Origin: Solobacterium sp.
Lineage (GTDB): Bacteria; Bacillota_I; Bacilli_A; Erysipelotrichales; Erysipelotrichaceae
Length of the DNA stretch: 48,942 nt
Assembly: GCA_017433125.1 (NCBI GenBank)
Contig: JAFRHT010000004.1
Location: 1-48,942, forward strand
Direction of reading: 5' to 3'
The translations under genes and the position numbers were made by a program. Positions 25,278 to 33,766 of the stretch are shown piece by piece (position 1 is the stretch's first letter; each line of letters starts with the position of its first letter). A model generated the notes under the pieces. The model saw only the letters and a program-made list of their open reading frames with translations, was not told the DNA's origin and did no database searches.

Positions 25278-25886
25278 TTATTTCAGCCGTTTGCCGCAGA
25301 ACGGACAGAAGGTTTCGTCACCTTCCAGAACAGCGTCACATTCAGGACATTTCACAACCGGCTTGACCAGCTTTTCACCGCATTCCCGGCAGAAGATTGA
25401 ACCGATCCGGTTGGCGGCCCCGCACTTCGGGCAGAGCATGACTTCCGGTTTTTCAGCCGGTACGGAACGCTCTGGAACGACTTTTTCAACCGGTTCCACA
25501 CCAAGGAAATCCTCAATGAAGCGGAAGATATCCTGCGGCAGGGTAGCCTGACGCAGTGCCCCGATCCCGGCGGTGATCAGCAGCGGCTGGAAGAAGATTG
25601 AACCGACGGCCGCGATGCCGAGCTTTTCCACCCATTTATCGGTGCCGATGACAACGGTGAGTTCATCATCAATCTGGGTCATCGCGACGGACAGGGCAGC
25701 GTCCATGCCGATGTATTTCGTCCATTCGGCCGTTGCGTCCCCCTTGCACTGGACAGTATAGCCATTGCGGGTCCGCATGGTCTGGGTGATCATGTTCTTC
25801 TCTACATCAAGGTATTCGGCCAGCGCGTAGGCAACTGACTGGGCAGAGCTGTCATAGGGGAGAATATATGTACGAGTAGTTTCCAT
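25278..25886 (-). CDS. Zinc-ribbon protein of unknown function
   Basis: A 202-residue protein whose N-terminal half (about 1-115) is an alpha/beta domain without a motif I know, with a hydrophobic stretch near 88-108 (GIAAVGSIFFQPLLITAGIG) that may be a membrane segment or buried helix. The C-terminal part has two zinc ribbons: CPKC/CREC and CPEC/CPFC. I start at ATG 25886 because AAAGGA lies nine bases upstream. It is a single gene with its own promoter and terminator. It is not related to the element's zinc-ribbon proteins beyond the ribbon itself. Confidence 0.7.
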   Translation of the reverse strand: METTRTYILPYDSSAQSVAYALAEYLDVEKNMITQTMRTRNGYTVQCKGDATAEWTKYIGMDAALSVAMTQIDDELTVVIGTDKWVEKLGIAAVGSIFFQPLLITAGIGALRQATLPQDIFRFIEDFLGVEPVEKVVPERSVPAEKPEVMLCPKCGAANRIGSIFCRECGEKLVKPVVKCPECDAVLEGDETFCPFCGKRLK

Positions 25887-25914
25887 TGTATTCAGTCCTT
25901 TCATAACTGTATCT

Positions 25915-25945
25915 ATGATAGCACAAATAATTGACCCGTGGTCAA
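25915..25945 (-). promoter_or_regulatory. Promoter with dyad for the zinc-ribbon gene
   Basis: On the minus strand TTGACC (25940-25945) is followed after 19 bp by an extended -10, TGCTATCAT (-10 at 25915-25920). An inverted repeat TTGAC-CCGTG-GTCAA (25931-25945) overlaps the -35 and could be a repressor site. Confidence 0.45.
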
Positions 25946-25970
25946 ATCACTTAATTTCACATAAAGACAT

Positions 25971-25993
25971 AAAAAAACTCCCCATTCGGGAAG
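25971..25993 (-). terminator. Terminator of the tRNA cluster
   Basis: On the minus strand CTTCCC-GAAT-GGGGAG is followed by seven T, just after tRNA-Gly. Confidence 0.85.
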
Positions 25994-26004
25994 GAATAGG
26001 CTGA

Positions 26005-26078
26005 TGGAGCGGCTGAGGGGAATCGGACCCCCGTGTCCACCTTGGCAAGGTGGCGTTCTACCATTGAACTACAGCCGC
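26005..26078 (-). tRNA. tRNA-Gly (GCC)
   Basis: A 74-nt cloverleaf on the minus strand beginning GCGGCTGTAGTTCAATGG, with anticodon loop TTGCCAA (anticodon GCC) and ending TCCA. Last of three tRNAs transcribed leftward. Confidence 0.95.
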
Positions 26079-26084
26079 AAAGAA

Positions 26085-26160
26085 TGGCGGTTCCGACGAG
26101 GATCGAACTCGCGATCTCCTCCGTGACAGGGAGGCATGTTAGCCACTACACCACGGAACC
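26085..26160 (-). tRNA. tRNA-Asp (GTC)
   Basis: A 76-nt cloverleaf on the minus strand: acceptor GGTTCCG/CGGAACC, anticodon loop CTGTCAC (anticodon GTC), discriminator G, encoded CCA. Middle of the cluster. Confidence 0.95.
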
Positions 26161-26165
26161 GTTAC

Positions 26166-26256
26166 TGGCGAAGAAGGCGGGATTTGAACCCGCGCGCCGG
26201 TTTCCCGACCTATGCCCTTAGCAGGGGCACCTCTTCGACCTCTTGAGTACTTCTTC
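26166..26256 (-). tRNA. tRNA-Ser (GCT)
   Basis: A 91-nt tRNA with the long variable arm of tRNA-Ser, acceptor GAAGAAG, anticodon GCT in the loop CTGCTAA, and encoded CCA. First of the cluster after the promoter. Confidence 0.93.
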
Positions 26257-26289
26257 AGTCAGCCAGCACTCATATCAGTGCGCTTTCAT

Positions 26290-26318
26290 AATATACCACA
26301 CGATATGTTGTAACGCAA
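26290..26318 (-). promoter_or_regulatory. Promoter of the tRNA-Ser-Asp-Gly cluster
   Basis: On the minus strand TTGCGT (26313-26318), a 17-bp spacer and TATATT (26290-26295) lie 34 bp before tRNA-Ser. Confidence 0.65.
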
Positions 26319-26327
26319 CAATTATTT

Positions 26328-27035
26328 TTACTCAGCAGCCTCCAGGGCAATTTTCATCATGTTGGTAAATGATTTCTGTCTTTCTTCCGGGGTAGTGATT
26401 TCCGGATAGACGAAACTGTCGGAAATTGTCACTACGCAGGCTGCGTTTTTGCCTAGAATAGCAGCGTTGTGGAACAGGGCATAGCTTTCCATTTCGCAGG
26501 CGACACAGCCCCGCTGGTCGCGCACGGTTGTCCAGTCAAAGTTATCCCGGTAGAAGACATCACTGCTGTGAATCACGCCTTCATGAAGCGGAATTTCCAG
26601 TTTGACAGCCGCATCCCGCAGGCGCTGGTTGAGTTCTGCGGACGGCAGCAGGGTATCCGGAACATCATGCCCGCACTGGGTCTTTGCAAAAGTGGACTCG
26701 GAATAGGCCGCCGAAGCCAGAACTACATCATACAGCTTCAGATCAGCGGAGTAAGAACCGGCAGAGCCGACCCGGATGATATTGTCCACATCATAGAACT
26801 TGAACAGTTCATAGGAATAGATGCCGATGCTCGGCATACCCATGCCGGAAGCCATGACAGATACTTTCTTTCCATTATATGTTCCGGTATAGCCGTAAAC
26901 ATTACGGACCGAAGTGATCAGCTCGGCATTCTCAAGGAATGTATCGGCAATGAATTTTGCCCGCAGGGGATCACCCGGCATCAGGACGGTTTTGGCAAAC
27001 TGCCCGGGAGTGCCGCTGTTATGAGGAGTAGACAT
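26328..27035 (-). CDS. deoD: Purine nucleoside phosphorylase, DeoD type
   Basis: DeoD cleaves purine (deoxy)nucleosides with phosphate to the free base and (deoxy)ribose-1-phosphate in nucleoside salvage. The 235-residue protein has the hexameric-family features: HNSGTPGQFAKTVLMPGDPLR at the start with the phosphate-binding GDPLR, SGMGMPSIGIYS, RVGSAGSYS, the nucleoside-binding EMESYALF and the catalytic Asp in TISDSF near 205. GAAGGT lies before the ATG. It is read leftward, upstream of the tRNA cluster, and downstream of ddl on the same strand. Confidence 0.95.
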   Translation of the reverse strand: MSTPHNSGTPGQFAKTVLMPGDPLRAKFIADTFLENAELITSVRNVYGYTGTYNGKKVSVMASGMGMPSIGIYSYELFKFYDVDNIIRVGSAGSYSADLKLYDVVLASAAYSESTFAKTQCGHDVPDTLLPSAELNQRLRDAAVKLEIPLHEGVIHSSDVFYRDNFDWTTVRDQRGCVACEMESYALFHNAAILGKNAACVVTISDSFVYPEITTPEERQKSFTNMMKIALEAAE

Positions 27036-27082
27036 ATTATATTACCTTCACTTTCTGCCCTAATTATATCATGCCCGGATAT

Positions 27083-27109
27083 GAAAAAAGCGGAAGCTTA
27101 CTGCTTCGC
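27083..27109 (-). terminator. Terminator of ddl
   Basis: On the minus strand GCGAAGC pairs with GCTTCCGC (one bulged C) and TTTTTTC follows; it overlaps the ddl stop. Confidence 0.65.
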
Positions 27110-28312
27110 GCCTTTTGCACCCTTGGCACTGTTTTCCGAATAGGAAGCCAGCAGGTTGGTATCGTAGGAGAAAGTCATGCGTGAGCGCCGGCGGGCCCGG
27201 TCAAGTCCCAGCTGGATCAGCTTGTCCATCAGGACCCGGAACGGCACATCCGTCGCTTCCCAGAGATAGAAGGCCAGGCTGCCGGGAATCGTGTTGACTT
27301 CATTGACATAGATGGTCTTTGTTTCGGCATCCATCATGAAGTCGATCCGGCAGACCCCGCTCATGCCAAGGACCTTGAAGGTCTTCAGGGCATATTCCTG
27401 GATCTGCTTTGTCTGGGCATCGGTCAGCGGGGCCGGGACAATGCGGGCCGTGCTGGCCATGCCCTTGGAGGGCTGGCTTCCGGCCCCCTTGGCGTTCTTG
27501 CCGCCGCCCATGTACTTCTTGTCAAAGGAAAGAATTTCCTCATTGTTGTTCTTGTTGACTTCCTCCAGAACGGAAGGGAAGGCTTCAAAGCTGTCACCGG
27601 CAACAGAGCAGTTGATCTCACGCATCGGCTTGACGACTTTTTCGGTGATGATCTTCAGGTCATACTGCCGGGCCTCCTCGAAAGCCTGCAGGTATTCTTC
27701 ATCATTGTGGGCAATCGAGATGCCGACGCTGGAACCGGTGCAGGCCGGCTTCAGGATGACCGGATAGATCAGCTTGTGCACCTGGCGGAGAATCTCTTCC
27801 TTACGTGTATCCATCTCGCTGCCGTAAACCCAGAACCAGTTGGTGATCGGCAGACCGTTGTCATGCAGGATGTGCTTCTGCAGTACTTTATCCTGGCCGA
27901 CGGCTGCGGCATACAGGTCCGGCCCGGCGTAAGGAAGTTTCAGCATTTCCAGATAACCCTGGATGGAGCCGTCCTCACCGTTGGTCCCGTGCATGACCGG
28001 CACGGCGATGTCGATGGTGCCGAGAACCTTTTTGCCGAACAGAGAATCCCTGACCGGCTTGATGATTACCTGGTTGTCCACGTTGGCCAGCACAACCTGT
28101 TCACAGCGGCTGGTCAGATCCTCCAGATTCGTATAATTCCTGATATCCCGCAGCAGCTCGGAATAATAAAACTTGCGCTGCTTGGAAATATAGAGCGGGA
28201 TGACATTATATTTTTCCGGATCAAGCGCATTCATTGCCTGATGGGCGGAAATCACACTGACTTCATGTTCAACGGTTTCACTGCCGAAGATGACGGCTAC
28301 ATTGAGTTTCAT
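27098..28312 (-). CDS. ddl: D-alanine--D-alanine ligase
   Basis: Ddl makes the D-Ala-D-Ala dipeptide that MurF adds to the wall precursor. The 404-residue ATP-grasp protein has the N-terminal FGSETVEHEVSVISA, MHGTNGEDGSIQGYLEML, the ATP-binding PVILKPACTGSSVGIS, the loop segment ILSFDKKYMGG and the metal-binding DFMMDAETKTIYVNEVNTIPG. The segment GGKNAKGAGSQPSKGMAS within the mobile loop is longer than usual, and the C-terminus ends in a repetitive SAKGAKGAKQ tail. Enzymes making D-Ala-D-Lac share the fold, but the KY pair in the loop fits D-Ala-D-Ala. Ribosome binding site GGAGG-like (TCGGAGGTATT) precedes the start. Confidence 0.92.
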   Translation of the reverse strand: MKLNVAVIFGSETVEHEVSVISAHQAMNALDPEKYNVIPLYISKQRKFYYSELLRDIRNYTNLEDLTSRCEQVVLANVDNQVIIKPVRDSLFGKKVLGTIDIAVPVMHGTNGEDGSIQGYLEMLKLPYAGPDLYAAAVGQDKVLQKHILHDNGLPITNWFWVYGSEMDTRKEEILRQVHKLIYPVILKPACTGSSVGISIAHNDEEYLQAFEEARQYDLKIITEKVVKPMREINCSVAGDSFEAFPSVLEEVNKNNNEEILSFDKKYMGGGKNAKGAGSQPSKGMASTARIVPAPLTDAQTKQIQEYALKTFKVLGMSGVCRIDFMMDAETKTIYVNEVNTIPGSLAFYLWEATDVPFRVLMDKLIQLGLDRARRRSRMTFSYDTNLLASYSENSAKGAKGAKQ

Positions 28313-28483
28313 AGGAAATACCTCCGAAAAACATTATACCCGAAACAGCGCTTCAGAGGGGAATGATATATGCGCTGATTTACGCAGCGTGATACAATGG
28401 CCGGGCAGGAAGCAGACCGATTACAGGTTGAATGTAAGGCGGAGTATCTGATATTCTGCAGAAGAAAGATACAGGTAAGTGAT

Positions 28484-29014
28484 ATGATCAGAGCAGCAGT
28501 GTTTGAAAAAGTATCATATGACCGCTTTGCGGCAGACTGGGAAAAGAACTTTCCCGGTACCGCAGCGGAAGAAACAGCCCGGATTTATGCGGATATCCGC
28601 ATGCCGCGGCGGGCAACGGCAGGTTCTGCCGGCTATGATATCTGTGCCCCGGTCGACATCGAACTGGCGCCGGGAAAAGAAATTCTGATACCGACCGGCC
28701 TGCGGGTGCGCATGCGGGAGGATTATGTGCTTATGCTGTTTCCCCGCAGCGGGCTGGGTTTCAAATACCGCCTGCAGATGAACAATACCGTTGGTATTAT
28801 CGACAGTGATTACTATGGTGCCGATAACGAAGGACATATCTTCTGCAAGCTGACCAATGACAGCCGCCAGGGCCGGACGGTACTGATCCGGAAAGGGGAC
28901 GGCATGGTACAGGGAATATTCGTCCCTTTCGGCATTACGGAAGATGATGACGCAGCCGGTATACGGACCGGCGGGTTTGGCAGTACGACAGAAAGTGAGC
29001 AGAGACATGAGTGA
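28484..29014 (+). CDS. dut: dUTP diphosphatase
   Basis: dUTPase hydrolyses dUTP to dUMP, keeping uracil out of DNA. The 176-residue trimeric-type enzyme has the five family motifs: AGYDICAP, PRSGLGFK, GIIDSDYYG, GDGMVQGIF and the C-terminal RTGGFGSTT. I start at the ATG at 28484 (MIRAAVFEKV); an upstream in-frame ATG at 28397 overlaps promoter-like sequence and has no ribosome binding site. The stop overlaps the map start by eight bases, making the first step of a dut-map-pyrophosphatase operon. Confidence 0.93.
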   Translation: MIRAAVFEKVSYDRFAADWEKNFPGTAAEETARIYADIRMPRRATAGSAGYDICAPVDIELAPGKEILIPTGLRVRMREDYVLMLFPRSGLGFKYRLQMNNTVGIIDSDYYGADNEGHIFCKLTNDSRQGRTVLIRKGDGMVQGIFVPFGITEDDDAAGIRTGGFGSTTESEQRHE

Positions 29015-29855
29015 GATAGATGAGATTTTTGCCCGGGAACCGATTCCCGCACATATTCTGGAACGGATGGAGCAGTGCCGGAAACGGCGGATGATCGTGC
29101 CGGATGAACGACTGATCAAGCGGCCATCGCACATCGAGGGTATCCGGGCATCCAGCCGGATCAACACCGGGGTGCTTGATGAAGTGGCAAAGCACATCAA
29201 GGCCGGCATGACAACCCAGGATATCGATGACATTGTCAGGGAATATACCAACAGCCACGGGGCGGTATGCGCGCCGTATCATTTTGAAGGTTATCCGAAG
29301 AGTGTCTGCACATCCATCAACGATGAGGTGTGCCACGGCATTCCGAGCCGGCTGCGGAAACTGCATGACGGTGATATCGTCAATGTGGACGTTTCTACTA
29401 TCTATAATGGATATTACAGTGACGCCAGCCGGATGTTCATGATCGGTGAAGTCAGCCCGCAGCGGAAGCACCTGGTGGAAGAAACAAAGCGCTGTCTGGA
29501 AATCGGCATGGAAGCTGCCCAGCCCTGGAATACCGTCGGTGATATCGGCTACGCCATCTCGAAATATGCCAGGTCCAGGGGATATTCCGTTGTCCGGGAA
29601 CTGGGCGGTCACGGGGTCGGCCTGGAATTTCACGAAGATCCCTTTGTAGCGCACATCGGCCGGAAACATACCGGCATGGTACTGGTGCCGGGCATGATTA
29701 TCACGATTGAACCGATGATCAACGCCGGCCGGGCCGGGGTTGTCCTGGATCCGTACAATGACTGGACTGTTTCGACAGCGGACGGATCCGACAGCGCCCA
29801 GTGGGAGCACAGCATTCTGATTACGGAAACCGGAAACGAAATCCTGACATACTAA
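29007..29855 (+). CDS. map: Type I methionine aminopeptidase
   Basis: Removes the initiator Met from new proteins. The 282-residue protein has an N-terminal extension of about 40 residues (with a CRKRRM basic patch) before the pita-bread catalytic domain. Metal ligands can be read in VNVDVS (Asp), YYSDASRMF (Asp), LGGHGVG (His), TIEPMI (Glu) and WEHSIL (Glu); the substrate-contacting His is in CHGIP. The start at 29007 overlaps the dut stop. The start of the next gene is 12 bases downstream with AAAGGAGAG between. Confidence 0.95.
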   Translation: MSEIDEIFAREPIPAHILERMEQCRKRRMIVPDERLIKRPSHIEGIRASSRINTGVLDEVAKHIKAGMTTQDIDDIVREYTNSHGAVCAPYHFEGYPKSVCTSINDEVCHGIPSRLRKLHDGDIVNVDVSTIYNGYYSDASRMFMIGEVSPQRKHLVEETKRCLEIGMEAAQPWNTVGDIGYAISKYARSRGYSVVRELGGHGVGLEFHEDPFVAHIGRKHTGMVLVPGMIITIEPMINAGRAGVVLDPYNDWTVSTADGSDSAQWEHSILITETGNEILTY

Positions 29856-29867
29856 AAGGAGAGAAAT

Positions 29868-31496
29868 ATGAAACCGATTTATATAACCGGGCACAAGAAT
29901 CCGGATACAGATTCAATCTGTGCCGCGCTGACAATGGCTGCCCTGCAGGAGCAGCTGGGCAATCAGGCGATTGCCTGCCGGCAGGGGCCGCTGAATGAAG
30001 AAACAAAATTTGTCCTGAAGCGTTTTCACCGGGAGAACCCGTTTCTGCTGACTGACGCCAGGCTGACCCTGGGTGATATCGAACTCGATGAACCGGTACT
30101 GCTGCCGAAGGATGCCACGGTCCATGAGGCATGGCGGGCCATGAAGCAGTCGCAGTACCGCTCCCTGTTTGTCATGGACGAGGGGAAACTGTGCGGGGCT
30201 GTCACGACTTCGGATCTGTCCGTTTACCGTCTGCAGACGGCAGAACAGCGCAGCGTCCTGATGGCCACGGCAACCCTGGATCAGATTGCCCGGACGGTCA
30301 AGGGGACCGCGGTGGTTGTGCCGGAAGACTTCACTACCAACGGGTATGTCCATGTCATCACCCTGGAAGAGACGGAAGCCCGCAGATACAACCTGCAGGG
30401 CGGCATTTCCATTCTTTCCGGCGGCAGTGAGAAACACGAGATGCTGATCCGCATGGGGGTCAAATGCCTGGTGATTACCTGCGGAGTAAAGACAGACGAA
30501 CGTGTGCGGCAGCTGGCTGCCGAAGCCGGATGTGCTGTCATTGAAACCGACCAGGATACGATGTTCGCAGCTGAATTCATCACCGAATCCTATCCGGTTG
30601 AAGAAATCATGGCTGAAAATATCATCACGTTCGGGGCCGATGAGTTCGTCAATGAAGCTGCCGTCAAGATCAACAAGTCCCGGATCCGCAGTTTCCCGGT
30701 CATTGACAGGGAAGGAACAATCATCGGGGTTGTTTCGCGCTACCATGTGCTGAACTATGACCACCGCAAGGTGATCCTGGTAGACCACAGCGCCATGAAC
30801 CAGACCCTGAATCATATTGAAGACGCAGATATCCGGGCAATCATTGACCATCACCATATCGGCGGCATTCAGACGGATCACCCGATTTATTACCGCAACG
30901 AACAGATCGGCTGCACCTGCACGATCATCGCCAATATGTACCAGGAAAAGGGCCTGACCCCGGATGCGGATATCAGCGGCCTGCTGCTGTCGGCGATTCT
31001 GTCCGATACACTGAACTTCAAGTCGGCTACTACGACCGACCGGGACCGGACAACCGCTGCCTGGCTGGCGGGACTGGCCGGGATTACCGACATTGATGAC
31101 TATGCCCGGGAGATGCTCGGCGCCTCCGTGGCCCTGAAGGATTCCACACCGCATGAGATTCTCAACCGCGACCTGAAGGCGTACCGGATCGGTGATTATT
31201 CCTTTGCGATCGGGCAGACAAACTACAGCCGGATGGAAGAAATCCAGAAACTCCTGCCGGAGTTCCGCGAGAACCTCCGAAAGGAACAGGAAGAGGGCCA
31301 TTACGACCTGCTGGTGATGCTGTTTACCGATGTCATGGGCGAGGGTTCCATGTTTGTCTATGAGGGACCTCTTTCCTACGTGTTTAATGATATTCTGGAA
31401 ACAGTGTTTGATGAACATGCCGGTTATGACACCAAGATCATTTCGCGCAAACAGCAGCTTATGCCGAAACTGTCGGAAATCATCAAGGCGCTCTGA
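29868..31496 (+). CDS. ppaC: Manganese-dependent inorganic pyrophosphatase with CBS and DRTGG domains
   Basis: This family II enzyme splits pyrophosphate and pulls biosynthetic reactions forward. The DHH catalytic domain begins GHKNPDTDSI (8-17) with metal-binding His9, Asp13 and Asp15; an inserted regulatory region follows (CBS about 70-120, DRTGG about 130-245, CBS about 250-305); the DHH domain resumes with VDHSAMNQ and IDHHHIGG and ends in the DHHA2 part with SRKQQLMPKL. CBS-type pyrophosphatases are regulated by adenine nucleotides. At 542 residues it has the normal length of this class. GGAGAG precedes the start. Confidence 0.95.
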   Translation: MKPIYITGHKNPDTDSICAALTMAALQEQLGNQAIACRQGPLNEETKFVLKRFHRENPFLLTDARLTLGDIELDEPVLLPKDATVHEAWRAMKQSQYRSLFVMDEGKLCGAVTTSDLSVYRLQTAEQRSVLMATATLDQIARTVKGTAVVVPEDFTTNGYVHVITLEETEARRYNLQGGISILSGGSEKHEMLIRMGVKCLVITCGVKTDERVRQLAAEAGCAVIETDQDTMFAAEFITESYPVEEIMAENIITFGADEFVNEAAVKINKSRIRSFPVIDREGTIIGVVSRYHVLNYDHRKVILVDHSAMNQTLNHIEDADIRAIIDHHHIGGIQTDHPIYYRNEQIGCTCTIIANMYQEKGLTPDADISGLLLSAILSDTLNFKSATTTDRDRTTAAWLAGLAGITDIDDYAREMLGASVALKDSTPHEILNRDLKAYRIGDYSFAIGQTNYSRMEEIQKLLPEFRENLRKEQEEGHYDLLVMLFTDVMGEGSMFVYEGPLSYVFNDILETVFDEHAGYDTKIISRKQQLMPKLSEIIKAL

Positions 31497-31521
31497 AAAA
31501 ACGCAGATACAATCTACAGAT

Positions 31522-31553
31522 AAAGATCCGTTCCGGCTGGACGGATCTTTTTT
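31522..31553 (+). terminator. Terminator of the dut-map-ppaC operon
   Basis: AAAGATCCGT and ACGGATCTTT form a 10-bp stem followed by TTT. A second dyad, CCGGACA (31554-31560) with TGTCCGG (31571-31577), follows without a T run. Confidence 0.9.
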
Positions 31554-31642
31554 CCGGACACGGGGAGAAATGTCCGGGCACAGAGACGGAAACAAGTGTA
31601 AGCGATTCCATCTGAAACAAAGCGTGTAAAATTTACGAAAAA

Positions 31643-31694
31643 GTTTTCATTCTATGAAAACGACATTGCATTTTCGCGGCAGAAAATATACAAT
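31643..31694 (+). promoter_or_regulatory. Promoter and operator of the opp operon
   Basis: TTGCAT (31666-31671), 17 bp and TACAAT (31689-31694) make a good promoter 99 bp before oppB. Immediately upstream lies a perfect dyad, GTTTTCAT-TCT-ATGAAAAC (31643-31661), the likely binding site for a regulator. The leader also contains GAGCGG-CTGCA-CCGCTC (31744-31760), which could fold in the RNA. Confidence 0.6.
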
Positions 31695-31792
31695 CGGAGT
31701 TATCCCGGGGTTATGCCCGGGCCGGTACACGGGGATAAAACGGAGCGGCTGCACCGCTCTTTGTGTTACCGGGTTGGAAAGGAAGCGTGACC

Positions 31793-32728
31793 ATGTCAAA
31801 ATACATCACGAAACGTCTTCTGATCAGTCTTGCCACATTGCTGGTGATCATCTTTGTCCTGTTTGTCATGCTGGACATGATGCCGGGTTCACCGTTCAAT
31901 GATGAAAAACTGACAGAAACGCAGAAAGCCCTGCTGTATGCAAAGTACGGACTGGATCAGCCGTTCTTTGTGCGGTTCGGCAAATATCTGATCAATATGC
32001 TGAAAGGGGACCTGGGTGTCTCCTATGTCCTGAACAAGAACAGGGCAGTTTCCGATATGCTGACAGGACCGCTCGGCTTATCGATCAGAATCGGCGCAAA
32101 AGCCATGGTCATCGGTTCGATTTTCGGCCTGCTGTTCGGTATTCTGGCCGCCCTGAACCACAATACATGGATTGACTCGCTGTTCTCACTGATATCCATC
32201 ATCGGGGTCAGTGTGCCTTCATATGTATTCGCGCTGCTGCTGGCGTACTTTATCGGTTTCAAACTGAAAATGTTCCCGATTCTTTACAACGCTTCCAATC
32301 CCGGAGCTTCCACGGTACTGCCGACAATTGCCCTGAGCATGTTCCCGATTGCGAATATCTCACGATTCACCCGGTCGGAAATGATCGATGTCCTGGGTTC
32401 GGAATATATCCTGCTCGTTGAATCCAAAGGGGTCAGGGAGAAAGACCTGATCCTGCGGCATGCGCTGCGCAATACGCTGATTCCGATCGTTACCATCATG
32501 GGCCCGCTGCTGATCAACCTGCTGACAGGTTCCATGGTCGTTGAAAAGGTCTTTGCCATTCCCGGTATCGGCCAGCTGATGATGCAGGCAATCCAGAACA
32601 ATGACTACAATGTCGTCATTGCCTGCGCGTTTGTCTATTCAGCCCTGTACATCGGCATGATGCTGGTTGTCGACATCCTGTACGGCATTATTGACCCGCG
32701 GATCCGGGTTGCGAAGGGGGCAGACTGA
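31793..32728 (+). CDS. oppB: Oligopeptide ABC transporter permease OppB
   Basis: The 311-residue protein is one of two membrane subunits of a peptide (or nickel) importer. It has the six-helix OppB layout: an N-terminal helix (about 8-30), an extracellular segment with AKYGLDQPFFVRFGKYL, and the binding-protein-dependent-permease domain with the cytoplasmic EAA-type loop ESKGVREKDLILRHALRNTLIP near residues 205-226. The start at 31793 has GGAAAGGAAG upstream. The stop overlaps the oppC start. Confidence 0.93.
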   Translation: MSKYITKRLLISLATLLVIIFVLFVMLDMMPGSPFNDEKLTETQKALLYAKYGLDQPFFVRFGKYLINMLKGDLGVSYVLNKNRAVSDMLTGPLGLSIRIGAKAMVIGSIFGLLFGILAALNHNTWIDSLFSLISIIGVSVPSYVFALLLAYFIGFKLKMFPILYNASNPGASTVLPTIALSMFPIANISRFTRSEMIDVLGSEYILLVESKGVREKDLILRHALRNTLIPIVTIMGPLLINLLTGSMVVEKVFAIPGIGQLMMQAIQNNDYNVVIACAFVYSALYIGMMLVVDILYGIIDPRIRVAKGAD

Positions 32729-33756
32729 TGAGCGAGATTAAAATGAATCAGGTCCCGCAGGACAGTTTTACAGAGGAAGATTTCCGTTTTGTTCAGCTGG
32801 ATGAGCGCCTGATGGACAAAACATACGCAGCCACGTCTTTCCTGAAAGACGTCTGGATGCACTTCAAGAAGAACAAGGGCGCGGTTATCGGTCTGGTGAT
32901 CATCTGCATCATCATCCTGATGGCCCTGGTCGGACCCCTGATCTCCGGCTACAAATACGATGAAATCGTCCTGACCCAGCAGAGTCTGCCGCCGCGGATC
33001 CCGGGAATTGAGAAACTCGGCATCTTCAATGGTGTGGAGAAAGGGAAGAACGTCTATCTGGATAAGGGATTTGCTGATCTCTATCACTGGTTCGGAACGG
33101 ATACCAACGGCCGCGACATGTTTACCCGGGTCTGGAAAGGCACCCGAGTTTCCCTGCTGATTGCTTTTGTGGCCGTCATTATCGATATCGGCATCGGCAT
33201 GTCCTACGGTCTGATCTCCGGCTACTTCGGCGGCCGCATCGATATCGTTATGCAGCGTTTCGCGGAAATCCTCAACGGCATCCCGACCCTGGTCGTGGTC
33301 ACGCTTCTCGGCCTGGTCCTGCCGCAGGGTATTCCCTCGATTATTTTCACCTTAATGATTACCGGGTGGATCGGCATGTCCCGGATTGCCCGGGCAGAAG
33401 TGCTCAAGCTCAAGGAAAGTGAATACATTCTGGCTTCCCGGACACTGGGCGCGAAGAACTTCTCGATTATCTTCAAGGACATCATGCCGAATATCTTCGG
33501 GCAGCTGATCATCATGTCCATGTTCTCGGTTCCGAATGCGATCTTTACGGAAGCGTTCCTGTCCTTTGTCGGTCTGGGCATCCAGCCGCCGAATGCGTCC
33601 CTGGGTTCGCTGATTTCCGACGGATACAAGTCCCTGACAATCCATCCGTATATGATCATGTGCTCGATTACGGTTCTGGCCCTGCTGATGCTGAGCTTCA
33701 ACCTGTTTGCAGACGGTATCCGCGACGCGTTTGACCCGAACCAGAAACAAGGCTAG
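32728..33756 (+). CDS. oppC: Oligopeptide ABC transporter permease OppC
   Basis: The second permease has 342 residues. An N-terminal cytosolic segment and a helix near 50-73 precede an extracellular part and the core domain from about residue 135 (WFGTDTNGRDMFTRVWKGTR just before it). The EAA-type loop is ASRTLGAKNFSIIFKDIMPN. It overlaps oppB by one base and is followed by oppD after 10 bases with AGGAGGAG. Confidence 0.93.
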   Translation: MSEIKMNQVPQDSFTEEDFRFVQLDERLMDKTYAATSFLKDVWMHFKKNKGAVIGLVIICIIILMALVGPLISGYKYDEIVLTQQSLPPRIPGIEKLGIFNGVEKGKNVYLDKGFADLYHWFGTDTNGRDMFTRVWKGTRVSLLIAFVAVIIDIGIGMSYGLISGYFGGRIDIVMQRFAEILNGIPTLVVVTLLGLVLPQGIPSIIFTLMITGWIGMSRIARAEVLKLKESEYILASRTLGAKNFSIIFKDIMPNIFGQLIIMSMFSVPNAIFTEAFLSFVGLGIQPPNASLGSLISDGYKSLTIHPYMIMCSITVLALLMLSFNLFADGIRDAFDPNQKQG

Positions 33757-33766
33757 GAGGAGAATC

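Noticed and set aside
28397-28483. Upstream start for dUTPase
   Set aside because: The ATG at 28397 overlaps a -10-like TACAAT, has no ribosome site, and the added 29 residues do not fit the family.
29913-31595. 560-codon minus-strand frame opposite the pyrophosphatase
   Set aside because: The plus strand encodes a full DHH-CBS-DRTGG enzyme; the reverse frame is a by-product of its codon use.
31554-31792. Riboswitch or T-box before oppB
   Set aside because: There are dyads but no T-box sequence, specifier arrangement or riboswitch core that I can recognise.
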